Shown piece by piece: positions 51,607 through 59,781 of a stretch of DNA of 64,000 nucleotides; within the stretch, counting starts at the first letter, position 1; every line of letters begins with the position of its first letter. A model generated the notes under the pieces. It was given only the letters and a program-made list of their open reading frames with translations, ran no database searches and was not told the origin of the DNA. The position numbers were made by a program, and so were the translations under genes. The stretch comes from Marinobacter antarcticus (GTDB taxonomy: Bacteria > Pseudomonadota > Gammaproteobacteria > Pseudomonadales > Oleiphilaceae): the NCBI RefSeq assembly GCF_900142385.1, contig NZ_FRAQ01000001.1, positions 1,550,001 to 1,614,000 on the forward strand, in the 5' to 3' direction.

Positions 51607-53409
51607 ATGACCGATACTCTGATAGACCGCCGCGATCTGGCGTTCCAACTCTACGAAGTTCTTGATACCGAAAGCCTGATCAGCCGCGACCGTTTCAGTG
51701 AGCACAACCGCGATACCTTCGATGCCGTGATCGAAACCGCCGACAAAATGGCCCGGGAGAAGTTTGCCAACCACAACAGCGCCGCTGATAAAGACGAGCC
51801 GAGATTCGTCAACGGCCAGGTGGAAATGCTGCCCGAAGTGAAGGAGGCATTTGATGCCTACGCCGAAGCCGGGTTTATTGCAGGCCGCTATGATTACGAG
51901 CTGGGTGGCATGCAGCTTCCTGAATCCGTTATGGCCGCTTGCAACGGCTTCTTCACTGCCGCTAACCCGGGCACCGCTGGCTACCCGTTCCTCACTACCG
52001 CAGCGGCGAACCTTATTCGCGTTTTCGGCAATGAATCGCAGAAAACCAGCTTCCTGCCCAACATGCTCAGCGGCCGTTATACCGGAACCATGGCACTTAC
52101 CGAGCCCCATGCCGGGTCGTCGCTTGCGGATATTCGTACCTCTGCCACACCGACGGATGATAGCCACTACCTGATTAAAGGCGCGAAGATCTACATCTCT
52201 GGTGGCGAGCAGAGCATCACTGAAAATATCGTTCACATGGTGCTCGCTAAAATCAAAGGCGCTCCGGCAGGGGTAAAAGGCATCTCCCTGTTCATTGTTC
52301 CCAAATTCCGCATAGACAGCGACGGCAATCCGCTGGATCACAACGGCGTCAGCCTCGCCGGTTTGATCCACAAGCTCGGTTACCGCGGCACCACCTCCAC
52401 GGCGCTCAGTTTTGGCGACGATGCGCCCTGTCACGGTTATCTGGTGGGCGAGCCTCATCAGGGCCTGAAGTACATGTTCCAGATGATGAACGAGGCCCGG
52501 GTAGGAGTGGGTTTTGGCGCGGCGGTGATTGGCTATCGCGGCTACATGCACAGCCTGGAATATGCCAAAGACCGTTTGCAGGGCCGCAAGGCTTCCGAAA
52601 AGAACCCGGAAAGCCCCCAGGTACCAATCATCGACCATGCCGATGTACGCCGGATGCTGCTGGCCCAGAAAGCCTACAGCGAAGGTGGGCTGGCCCTTTG
52701 CCTGTATGGCACCCGCTTGATGGACGATCAGCACACCCATCCGGATGAACACAAGCGCACCGAAGCTGGCAAACTGCTCGACCTGCTCACGCCGATCATC
52801 AAGACCTGGCCTTCCGAATATGGTCCAAAAGCCAACGACTTGGCGATTCAGGTATACGGCGGTGCCGGCTACACCCGAGAGTACCCGGTGGAACAGTGCT
52901 GGCGCGATAACCGCCTGAATCCTATCCACGAAGGCACCACCGGCATTCAGGGGCTGGATTTGCTTGGACGTAAGATCTGGCAGGATCAGAGCCATGGTTT
53001 GCAGCTGCTCATGCAGGAAATGCAGGTGGATTTGGAGGCCGCGACCACCGACCGCTGCCAGCAATGGGCGTTGTCCCTGAGTGAAACACTTCAGCAGGCC
53101 GTCAAAGTTACCCAGAGCCTGGGGAAATCCCTGATGAGCGGCGAAGTAGACAAAACCCTTGCCAATGCCTCCTGCTACCTGCACCTGTTTGGCCATATTA
53201 TCGTCGCCTGGATGTGGCTGCGCCAGGCCAATGCTGCCGCCAATGCGCTGGCGTCAGCCAACACCGACGACGAGCGCAACTTCTACCACGGCAAGCTCCA
53301 GGCCGCCCAGTACTTCTTCCACTGGGAGCTGCCGACGGTTGCTCAGGACTTGGTGCTGTTGCGGAATATGGACGACACTTGCCTGAACATGAAGGCGGAG
53401 TGGTTCTGA
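51607..53409 (+). CDS. Acyl-CoA dehydrogenase (long form, FadE-like)
   Basis: The 600-residue flavoenzyme would introduce the 2,3-double bond into acyl-CoA, the first step of beta-oxidation. The signature TGTMALTEPHAGSSLADIRTSATP (FAD/substrate loop) lies near residue 165. KIYISGGEQS follows near 198, and the large C-terminal domain contains LAIQVYGGAGYTREYPVEQCWRDNRLNPIHEGTTGIQGLDLLGRK near 420. It is about 200 residues longer than short-chain enzymes, matching the ~600-residue group in hydrocarbon-degrading bacteria. AGGAAG precedes the ATG. The next gene begins by sharing one base with its stop, but is broken. Confidence 0.9.
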   Translation: MTDTLIDRRDLAFQLYEVLDTESLISRDRFSEHNRDTFDAVIETADKMAREKFANHNSAADKDEPRFVNGQVEMLPEVKEAFDAYAEAGFIAGRYDYELGGMQLPESVMAACNGFFTAANPGTAGYPFLTTAAANLIRVFGNESQKTSFLPNMLSGRYTGTMALTEPHAGSSLADIRTSATPTDDSHYLIKGAKIYISGGEQSITENIVHMVLAKIKGAPAGVKGISLFIVPKFRIDSDGNPLDHNGVSLAGLIHKLGYRGTTSTALSFGDDAPCHGYLVGEPHQGLKYMFQMMNEARVGVGFGAAVIGYRGYMHSLEYAKDRLQGRKASEKNPESPQVPIIDHADVRRMLLAQKAYSEGGLALCLYGTRLMDDQHTHPDEHKRTEAGKLLDLLTPIIKTWPSEYGPKANDLAIQVYGGAGYTREYPVEQCWRDNRLNPIHEGTTGIQGLDLLGRKIWQDQSHGLQLLMQEMQVDLEAATTDRCQQWALSLSETLQQAVKVTQSLGKSLMSGEVDKTLANASCYLHLFGHIIVAWMWLRQANAAANALASANTDDERNFYHGKLQAAQYFFHWELPTVAQDLVLLRNMDDTCLNMKAEWF

Positions 53410-53679
53410 TGGCTTTGGTTAACGTTGAAAAGAAAAGCCACATCCTGCTGATCGGGTTAAACCGCCCGGAAAAAATGAACGCCATGAACCGGGCCATGTA
53501 CCACGAGATTGCTGCCGCCTGGTAGCTTGAAGTCTTCCAAAATCGCAGTCAGTGAAGGTCAGGAAGCTGCGAAGCTGCGGTTGTTCCCGGATCTGCAGCC
53601 AGTAATGGCCAGCGAAGACGTCAAGGAAGGCATCCAGTCATTTCTTGAGAGACGGAGCGCGGTTTTTAAAGGGAAGTAA
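53409..53679 (+). pseudogene. Enoyl-CoA hydratase remnant with internal deletion
   Basis: The start is coupled to the dehydrogenase stop (TGATG) and gives a crotonase N-terminus, HILLIGLNRPEKMNAMNRAMY, ending at TAG after 38 codons. From 53524, in another frame, a crotonase C-terminus appears: SSKIAVSEGQEAAKLRLFPDLQ, then VKEGIQSFLERRSAVFKGK and a stop at 53677-53679. A normal enoyl-CoA hydratase has about 260 residues, so some 170 central residues, including both active-site Glu, are missing. The gene is non-functional. Confidence 0.85.
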
Positions 53680-53751
53680 CCAGCCCCCTCCGAAGCCTGG
53701 GCGGTGCTCCCAGTTGGTCGTGAACTCCGATCTTTCAGGGATTAGAGTTTG

Positions 53752-55047
53752 TCAGGCGGCCTCCTCTGAAGCCGAGCCAGAAGTCTCCTCCCGGCGAGCC
53801 CCCGCCTTGGCAGCCACCTCGGCAGCATAATCTGCATACTTCGCCATTAACTCCGCCTTCCGATCTGGATCCCAGTTGATCTTGCTCAGATCGCCTTTGT
53901 AGTGATCAATTACCCGTTTATCCATCGTTTCATACCACCACTGCGGCACATACGCAGGCAACAGCATCGACGCATAGCCGCCGGGCAGCTGCGGCGCCTT
54001 CTCGAAGTGACGTAAAGCCTGGTAACTGCGCTGCGGATTGGCGTGATGGTCTGAATGACGCTGCAGCTGATACAAGAACAGATTTGTCACAATGTGATTA
54101 CTGTTCCAGCTGTGCTCCGGCTGTGTGCGTTGGTATTTTCCATTGTTGTCTTTCTGGCGCAGCAGACCGTAGTGCTCAATGTAATTCACACTCTCCAGCA
54201 TGCTGGCGCCATAAACCGCCTGGGCCGCCAGGAACGGCAATGCCCGCGGCCCACAGACCAATGTCGTCGCGCCAAAGAAGCCCGCACTCATTGCCCAGCC
54301 CTGCAACAGCTCGTTCTCCAGACTCCAGAAGCTTTTGCCTTTGCGGGCAAGGCGCGCCTTCTCTATTTCTACCGAAGATTTCATACCACCAAATACCGTG
54401 CGCGGTAGAAATTTCCAGAAGCTCTCACCCATGCGGCTGCTTGCGGGGTCTTCCGGAGTCGCTACGCGCTTATGGTGGCCAAAATTATGTTCGACAACAA
54501 AATGGGTGTAACCCGTGGGCGCCAGAGCTGCCATAGCCATCAGCTTATTAAACTTGTTCGACTTATGCCCCAGCTCGTGCGCAGTGTTGATGCCAACACC
54601 ATTAATGGCACCGACGGTTAGCGTCAGGCCGATCTTGTCCTCAATCGGCGTGTTCTTGCGGCTAGCCAGCCATGCGCCCATAAACGTCATCGCATATTGG
54701 GTGGGGATAAACGCCTTTACTATGCGGCTGTAATACTTGTCTTGCTCCAGTGGACCAACCGCGGACTCCGGTGGGTTACTTTTATCTTCTCCGATGGCTC
54801 GATCCAGCGCCGGAATAATGCCATGAACCAGCGCCGGGCCTGTCCATGCCAGAGCTTTGAACTTTTTCGGTGCCACCGCATAACCGGTTAGCGCTGCCAG
54901 ACCAATGCCTGGTAGAGCGGGCCCCAAAAGCCAGAGATAACGCTTCGGGTCTTTCCAATTTTCAATAAGGCTGGCAGATGTTGCAGGGCTTTTAAACGGC
55001 TTCTTTGCCGTTTGTGAATCCAGATTGTCATGGGTTTTGGCATTCAT
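53752..55047 (-). CDS. alkB: Alkane 1-monooxygenase
   Basis: The 431-residue membrane di-iron enzyme hydroxylates the terminal carbon of alkanes with O2 and electrons from rubredoxin. The histidine boxes are NTAHELGHKSN, HNFGHHKRVATPEDPASSRMGESF and LQRHSDHHANPQRSYQ, and the fourth HYG motif is in VNYIEHYGL. Six or so membrane helices precede and separate them. No rubredoxin or rubredoxin reductase gene is in the window. A good promoter stands upstream, and GGAGAG precedes the ATG. It is transcribed towards the enoyl-CoA hydratase remnant. Confidence 0.95.
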   Translation of the reverse strand: MNAKTHDNLDSQTAKKPFKSPATSASLIENWKDPKRYLWLLGPALPGIGLAALTGYAVAPKKFKALAWTGPALVHGIIPALDRAIGEDKSNPPESAVGPLEQDKYYSRIVKAFIPTQYAMTFMGAWLASRKNTPIEDKIGLTLTVGAINGVGINTAHELGHKSNKFNKLMAMAALAPTGYTHFVVEHNFGHHKRVATPEDPASSRMGESFWKFLPRTVFGGMKSSVEIEKARLARKGKSFWSLENELLQGWAMSAGFFGATTLVCGPRALPFLAAQAVYGASMLESVNYIEHYGLLRQKDNNGKYQRTQPEHSWNSNHIVTNLFLYQLQRHSDHHANPQRSYQALRHFEKAPQLPGGYASMLLPAYVPQWWYETMDKRVIDHYKGDLSKINWDPDRKAELMAKYADYAAEVAAKAGARREETSGSASEEAA

Positions 55048-55077
55048 GGCGTCTCTCCATTGCAGTGCACGTAACTC

Positions 55078-55106
55078 AATTTATGTCGGACAATCTATCA
55101 ATGCAA
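55078..55106 (-). promoter_or_regulatory. Candidate promoter of alkB
   Basis: On the minus strand TTGCAT (55106-55101) and TAAATT (55083-55078) are separated by 17 bp. Both hexamers match consensus at four or five positions. The predicted start lies about 25 bases before the ATG. Confidence 0.5.
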
Positions 55107-55228
55107 CAATTTCTCGCTGTTGGCTGCAGAGCTTGGCTCGAAATGACAAAAAGTGATTAAGTGGCAGAGCGGACAAACCTGGACCAGACTTTCAACACAA
55201 AAATGATAAACACAGGGAGGGACAGGTA

Positions 55229-55486
55229 ATGACAACTTCTAATACTTCGCCTTCAGCAGCGCCCGGCGAGGTCCTGAACAGGCTTCGCGAATGCGTGTCC
55301 AGCGCGCAACTCGTTGAGGTTGTATACCGCGACAGCGCTGGGCAGGTCTGCATGGTTCATGATGTAGTGCGGGATATTTTCAGCCGGGCGGGGCAGGATT
55401 TTATTTTTCTCGGCCGAGGAACCATGCTGCCATTCGATCGAGTACTTATGCTCGACGGTCAGCAGATATCTGGCACGGTAGGTTAA
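55229..55486 (+). CDS. Small Rof-like or hypothetical protein (85 aa)
   Basis: GGGAGGGACAG before the ATG supports the gene. The product has a pattern of short beta strands: QLVEVVYRDSAGQVCMVHDVVRDIFSRAGQDFIFL and GTMLPFDRVLMLDG. The layout (a Cys-containing helix, strand, turn with G-x-V, then a strand and a basic or acidic end) is reminiscent of the Rho-binding protein Rof/YaeO, an Sm-like barrel. I could not confirm the family by motif, so treat that as a hint only. It lies divergent from alkB. Confidence 0.6.
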   Translation: MTTSNTSPSAAPGEVLNRLRECVSSAQLVEVVYRDSAGQVCMVHDVVRDIFSRAGQDFIFLGRGTMLPFDRVLMLDGQQISGTVG

Positions 55487-55576
55487 ATAAAGGGTAATCG
55501 GGAGGTAATTGCCTGGTGTCGGACATGGTTTTACCCTGTGCACGGTTACAAACGCTTACCAACAGAGGGATATGTT

Positions 55577-55870
55577 ATGAACAAGTTTACTTTAAGCGCA
55601 CTTCTTATGTTTTTGACTTTGGGCCTTGCTGCTTGCAGCTCCGAAGATAATGAGGGGGCTGATTTTGATAAGGCCGCGGACAACGCTAAAGAAATCGTGG
55701 ACGACGCAGGCAATTCCGTGGAAGAGACCTATGAAGAAGCCACCGGCCAGGACGAAGGCGTAATAGGCGAAATGAAAGAAGGCGTCGAAAACGCCGGAGA
55801 AAAAATGGGCGAAGCCGCGGACGACGCAGGCGATGCCGTAGAGGAAGGTTACGACGAAGTGACCAAGTAG
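55577..55870 (+). CDS. Acidic lipoprotein with internal repeat
   Basis: The 97-residue product has a lipobox LGLAAC near residue 19. The mature part is very acidic and helical. The segment KAADNAKEIVDDAGNSVEETYEEAT is echoed by GEKMGEAADDAGDAVEEGYDEV, so the protein seems to be made of two related ~25-residue units. GAGGGA precedes the ATG at 55577; the frame is open 13 codons upstream without support. Similar short acidic helical lipoproteins are common in marine gammaproteobacteria. No function is assigned. Confidence 0.72.
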   Translation: MNKFTLSALLMFLTLGLAACSSEDNEGADFDKAADNAKEIVDDAGNSVEETYEEATGQDEGVIGEMKEGVENAGEKMGEAADDAGDAVEEGYDEVTK

Positions 55871-55987
55871 TCTTTCGACCGTGCTGAAGGGTGGAGGGAG
55901 CGGCCTCTACCCTAAAACTGAGTTCCCGAGGTGATGAGCCGACTAACTCGGTCGGCGTGCAAACCTTGAGTATGTCTGAGTGACGGG

Positions 55988-56005
55988 CTGTCTTGGAATC
56001 GTCAC
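55988..56005 (+). promoter_or_regulatory. Possible Pho box
   Basis: CTGTCTTGGAATCGTCAC (55988-56005) has the shape of a PhoB box: two CTGTCAT-like 7-mers separated by four bases. About 10 of 14 consensus positions agree. It lies some 100 bases before the PhoX-like gene, which is a Pho-regulon member elsewhere. Confidence 0.3.
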
Positions 56006-56104
56006 AGGCTGGTAACGGTAGGTTAATCTATGTGAAACATAACTCGTCCACTCTCTGAGTCTCAGAGCAATAACACCTGACAGAGACCAAGTAGGGTAAC
56101 GACT

Positions 56105-57847
56105 ATGTATCAGAAAAACGGAAAATATCTGTTCAAGATTTCTGCGCTGGCGCTGGCTGTTGCAGGCACCGCTTTTGTGGCTGGCTGCTCGGATAACGAT
56201 GATAGCTCGCCCACTCAGGCAAGCACATTCGATTCGGATACTCAGGCGTTGACCCGGTTGGCGACCGTGCCACTTGGTTCCGAGGTGACAGGCCTTTTCC
56301 TGTCTGAGGAAGGCGATCTGTTCTTCAACGTGCAGCATCCGTCTGACAGCAACACCGCCCAGGATGTCGACGGCAAAGTTTTCTCTGCTGCGGCCGTGGG
56401 CGTGGTTCGCGATGCTGATTTTTCGGCTTCGGATATGGGGTTCAATGAGCTGGCCATGCCTGCCGATGGCGACGAAAAGGAACTGGTCCGCACAGCCGTT
56501 GGTTCCTACGATGTGCTGGCGCAGAACGGTGATGCCTGGGCTGGCGCGCCGACTGGCGGCATGGGTGCTATCAACACAATGGATGGATCGAGCACTCTCA
56601 AAGTGTCTAATGATCCGGACTTTAACGCCTTTGTTAGCACAGGTGCAGGAGAGGGCTATCTGTTTACCAACTGGGAAGACCGCCCAGGTGGTATGAGCCG
56701 AATGAAGATACGTAAAAACGACACAGGCAACTGGAACGTCGTGGACAACGACGTAATGATGGTTGATTTCAGTCCGGTATCCGGAACCTGGGTCAACTGT
56801 TTCGGAACGCTCTCGCCCTGGGGCACGCCGCTAACCTCCGAAGAGCTCTATTTCGATAACACGGCCGACTGGAACAACTCGAACTATTCGTACATCAGTG
56901 ACAATGAGCTTCTTCAGGACTACCTCGGAGGCACTTATCCGAACCCTTATGACTACGGCTATATCGTTGAAATCACAGATCCGACATCGGCGACCCCGGT
57001 CCCGGTGAAAATGCGTGCACTGGGTCGTTTTTCTCATGAGAACGCCGTCGTTATGCCGGATGAGAAAACCGTTTACCTGAGCGATGACGGAACTGGCACA
57101 GTTTTCTTCAAGTTTGTTGCTGATACTGCGGGTGATCTCACCGCCGGCACTCTGTTTGCCGCCAAAGTCACTCAGGACGCCTCCAGCGACCCAGCTATCG
57201 CCGGGTTCGATATTGAGTGGGTCGAACTCGCCTCTGGCGACAACACCACCATCGATGCCTGGGTGACCGAGTACGACGGTATTGACCAGACTGATTATGT
57301 CGCTGGTAGCACCAGTTACATCTCTGACGCCGAGATTAACAACTGGGCGGAAGAAAAACTGAACCAGGACCTGGACGGACAGAATGGGATTGGGGTTAAC
57401 CCCTTCGGCGATGATCGGGTCGCATTCCTGGAGTCCCGTAAAGCGGCTGCAGCTCTGGGAGCCACGGCCGAGTTCCGCAAGATGGAAGGTGTGAATATTA
57501 ACCTGGAAGGCGCCCGTGACGGCTCTGTTCCCTTTGCTTACATGGCGATGTCCAACTTCAACGCCACGATGGGCGACGATCAGGGCAATATCCAGCTGGA
57601 TGCCACCAACGGTGACTGTGGCGTGGTTTATCAGATGTCGCTTTCTTCCACCTTCGATATCGCACGAATGGTGCCAGCGATCGTGGGCGGCCCATACGAC
57701 GCAAGCGCAACGCTGAATAACTGCAGTGCCGACAACATTTCCGAACCAGACAACCTGCTCGTTCTCCGGGACGGTCGCGTATTGATTGGCGAGGATTCCG
57801 GCGAGCATGAGAACAATATGCTCTGGCTGTTTGATCCGGAAGCCTGA
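56105..57847 (+). CDS. PhoX-like (DUF839) lipoprotein phosphatase
   Basis: The 580-residue protein has a lipobox AFVAGC near residue 28. It then shows the DUF839/PhoX layout: FLSEEGDLFFNVQHPSD near 70, TNWEDRPGGMSRM near 200, RALGRFSHENAVVMPDEKTVYLSDD near 310, and NLLVLRDGRVLIGEDSGEHENN near 545. PhoX enzymes are Ca2+/Fe-dependent alkaline phosphatases that release phosphate from organic esters in the envelope; the acidic SDD and EDS sites match ligand regions. A Tat signal is absent, and anchoring through lipid replaces it. A possible Pho box precedes it. Catalytic activity is inferred from the family. Confidence 0.82.
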   Translation: MYQKNGKYLFKISALALAVAGTAFVAGCSDNDDSSPTQASTFDSDTQALTRLATVPLGSEVTGLFLSEEGDLFFNVQHPSDSNTAQDVDGKVFSAAAVGVVRDADFSASDMGFNELAMPADGDEKELVRTAVGSYDVLAQNGDAWAGAPTGGMGAINTMDGSSTLKVSNDPDFNAFVSTGAGEGYLFTNWEDRPGGMSRMKIRKNDTGNWNVVDNDVMMVDFSPVSGTWVNCFGTLSPWGTPLTSEELYFDNTADWNNSNYSYISDNELLQDYLGGTYPNPYDYGYIVEITDPTSATPVPVKMRALGRFSHENAVVMPDEKTVYLSDDGTGTVFFKFVADTAGDLTAGTLFAAKVTQDASSDPAIAGFDIEWVELASGDNTTIDAWVTEYDGIDQTDYVAGSTSYISDAEINNWAEEKLNQDLDGQNGIGVNPFGDDRVAFLESRKAAAALGATAEFRKMEGVNINLEGARDGSVPFAYMAMSNFNATMGDDQGNIQLDATNGDCGVVYQMSLSSTFDIARMVPAIVGGPYDASATLNNCSADNISEPDNLLVLRDGRVLIGEDSGEHENNMLWLFDPEA

Positions 57848-57874
57848 TCGGTTACCAGTTATTGAGAAATTAAG

Positions 57875-57900
57875 GGGAGGCCGAAAGGCCTCCCTCTTTT
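57875..57900 (+). terminator. Intrinsic terminator after the PhoX-like gene
   Basis: GGGAGGCC (57875-57882) and GGCCTCCC (57887-57894) form an 8-bp stem with a GAAA tetraloop. TCTTTT follows (57895-57900). Confidence 0.9.
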
Positions 57901-57922
57901 GCGTCTAGATATGGGGCAACTC

Positions 57923-59557
57923 ATGAAACGTGTTTTCTATCCACTCATAATCATGTTGGCTGGCCTCATGACCGGCTGCGGCGAGGAGGATATGCCCGCC
58001 GTTGTGGATCCCGAGGACTACGGATCGAACACCGATGAGCCTGCTCGCCCGGAAATTGCAGCGGATACTCTCTACAACCGGGAAGCGGTTATTCCACCGC
58101 AGTGCTACACCAAAACCGAGGGTGTGAACAATCCCTGTTACACCTGCCATCAGACGTATTCGGATCCGAAGCGTCCTAACAGCATGGAGGACGGTTTTCT
58201 TCAGGGGGACTACAATTTCTCGGATCTTGGTGTTCACAATCATTGGTCCAACCTGTTCGTTGATCGACGCGACGATGTCGCTGGAATCAGTGACGGAGAG
58301 ATTGAGGATTACGTCAGCACCGACAATTACAGTGATTTCATCGAAAGGCTGCAGGACGATGAGAACTGGTCGGGCCCCGTTCCTGCCATTGAGGATCTGG
58401 CGGATGGCGCTGCGGCCTTTGACGACTATGGCCTGGCAAAAGATGGCAGCGGCTGGGTGGCATTCAACTATAAGCCTCTTCCCAGTACCTTCTGGCCAAC
58501 CAATGGTTCCACTGATGATGTAATCATCCGGCTTCCTGAAAGGTTCCGGACTGCATCCTGTGGTGATGATGTCAGTCGGTTCTCACAGGACGTTTATTTC
58601 ACCAATCTCGCCATACTGGAAATGGCGATGAAAGATCTTCCGGAGATATCCACACCACTGATAGAAGAGAACAAAGTATGTGCGGATCTGAACAACGATG
58701 GCATCCTCTCTGAAGTCGTCAGTATTGGAGCGAGGCCCTCCTATGTTGGTGCAGCGTCTGGTCAAAAAGTGGAGCGAATGGCCTATCCGGAGGGTACCCA
58801 GTTCATTCATACCGTTCGTTACGTTGGTTTTGATGGTGACGAAATTGTTCCTTCAAAACGGATGAAGGAAGTTCGGTATATGAAAAAGGTAAAGCATTAT
58901 TCTGTGGCGGAACTCGCGTCCCTCTATGGCAATGAGCGCCAGGAGAAAATCGATGGCAACCTGCCGGTTTATTCAGACCACGGCGATAAGGGTCTGAATA
59001 ACGGGATGGGATGGGAAGTTCTTGGTTTTATTGAAGATGGTGAAGGGGAGTTGAGGAAGCAAACCTACCAGGAACAAATGTTCTGCATGGGCTGCCATGG
59101 CACAATCGGAACCACCATCGATCAGACCTTTGCGTTTCCAAGAAAGGTGACCGGCGCCAATGGGTGGGGCTACATTGACCTGAAAGGCATGGCTGACGCG
59201 CCGAACATGGACGAGAAAAAGGGCGAGATCCTGCAATATCTCGGACGCGTGGGCGGCGGCAACGAATTCAGGGAGAATCCCGAGATGAAAGCGCGATGGT
59301 TCAATGAGGATGGATCTGTCAGGGAATCCGCGGTTCTTAACGCCGATGTCTACGCGCTGATTACGCCGAGCCGAGAAAGAGCCCTGGCGTTGAACAAGGC
59401 TTATAAAATCATCGTCGATGAGCAGAGTTACGTTTACGGTCGTGACGCAACCGTTGTCCCGGCCAAAAACGTATTCCGGGAGTTGGATCCTGAAAAGGCT
59501 GCCCCGCTTGAGGCTGCGAGCAGGGTAAACCATTGGGATATTCGCCTGGACTGGTAA
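57923..59557 (+). CDS. Di-heme c-type cytochrome lipoprotein
   Basis: The ~544-residue protein has a lipobox LMTGC near residue 18. Two CxxCH heme sites follow: CYTCH near residue 75 and CMGCH near residue 392. They are about 315 residues apart, so each heme sits in its own part of the chain. Methionine or histidine axial ligands cannot be assigned. I do not recognise a named family; the segment between hemes is acidic. It starts 76 bases after the PhoX-like gene, beyond a strong terminator, so it is probably a separate unit despite the shared context. ATG 57923 is chosen because the signal peptide fits; 57911 is also in frame. Confidence 0.75.
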   Translation: MKRVFYPLIIMLAGLMTGCGEEDMPAVVDPEDYGSNTDEPARPEIAADTLYNREAVIPPQCYTKTEGVNNPCYTCHQTYSDPKRPNSMEDGFLQGDYNFSDLGVHNHWSNLFVDRRDDVAGISDGEIEDYVSTDNYSDFIERLQDDENWSGPVPAIEDLADGAAAFDDYGLAKDGSGWVAFNYKPLPSTFWPTNGSTDDVIIRLPERFRTASCGDDVSRFSQDVYFTNLAILEMAMKDLPEISTPLIEENKVCADLNNDGILSEVVSIGARPSYVGAASGQKVERMAYPEGTQFIHTVRYVGFDGDEIVPSKRMKEVRYMKKVKHYSVAELASLYGNERQEKIDGNLPVYSDHGDKGLNNGMGWEVLGFIEDGEGELRKQTYQEQMFCMGCHGTIGTTIDQTFAFPRKVTGANGWGYIDLKGMADAPNMDEKKGEILQYLGRVGGGNEFRENPEMKARWFNEDGSVRESAVLNADVYALITPSRERALALNKAYKIIVDEQSYVYGRDATVVPAKNVFRELDPEKAAPLEAASRVNHWDIRLDW

Positions 59558-59589
59558 GAGGCAGGGAGTTCTCCAATTGATATGAGGCG

Positions 59590-59640
59590 ACCGCAAACCT
59601 GGCCACTTGGTAATAGAGTGGGTCGGGTTTGCGGTTTTTT
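59590..59640 (+). terminator. Intrinsic terminator after the di-heme lipoprotein gene
   Basis: ACCGCAAACC (59590-59599) pairs with GGTTTGCGGT (59626-59635), with a further inner CCACT/AGTGG pair. TTTTTT ends the structure. Confidence 0.9.
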
Positions 59641-59781
59641 ATTTCAGAAACGCCGTTACCCGCCGATAAGAATTAAAAATACACTAAAGTATGAGTTATT
59701 AACTCACATTAACTCTTTAGTCTCCGAAATGGCCTTTGATAACAAAATGATTGCAGAAGCAACGATAAATACGAGGTGGAT

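Noticed and set aside
51583..53196. A 537-codon open frame on the minus strand
   Set aside because: It is fully antisense to the well-supported acyl-CoA dehydrogenase gene. Its product shows no family motif, and it lacks a ribosome binding site.
56831..57808. A 325-codon minus-strand frame
   Set aside because: Antisense to the PhoX-like gene, whose signal peptide and motifs are clear; no supporting start signal.
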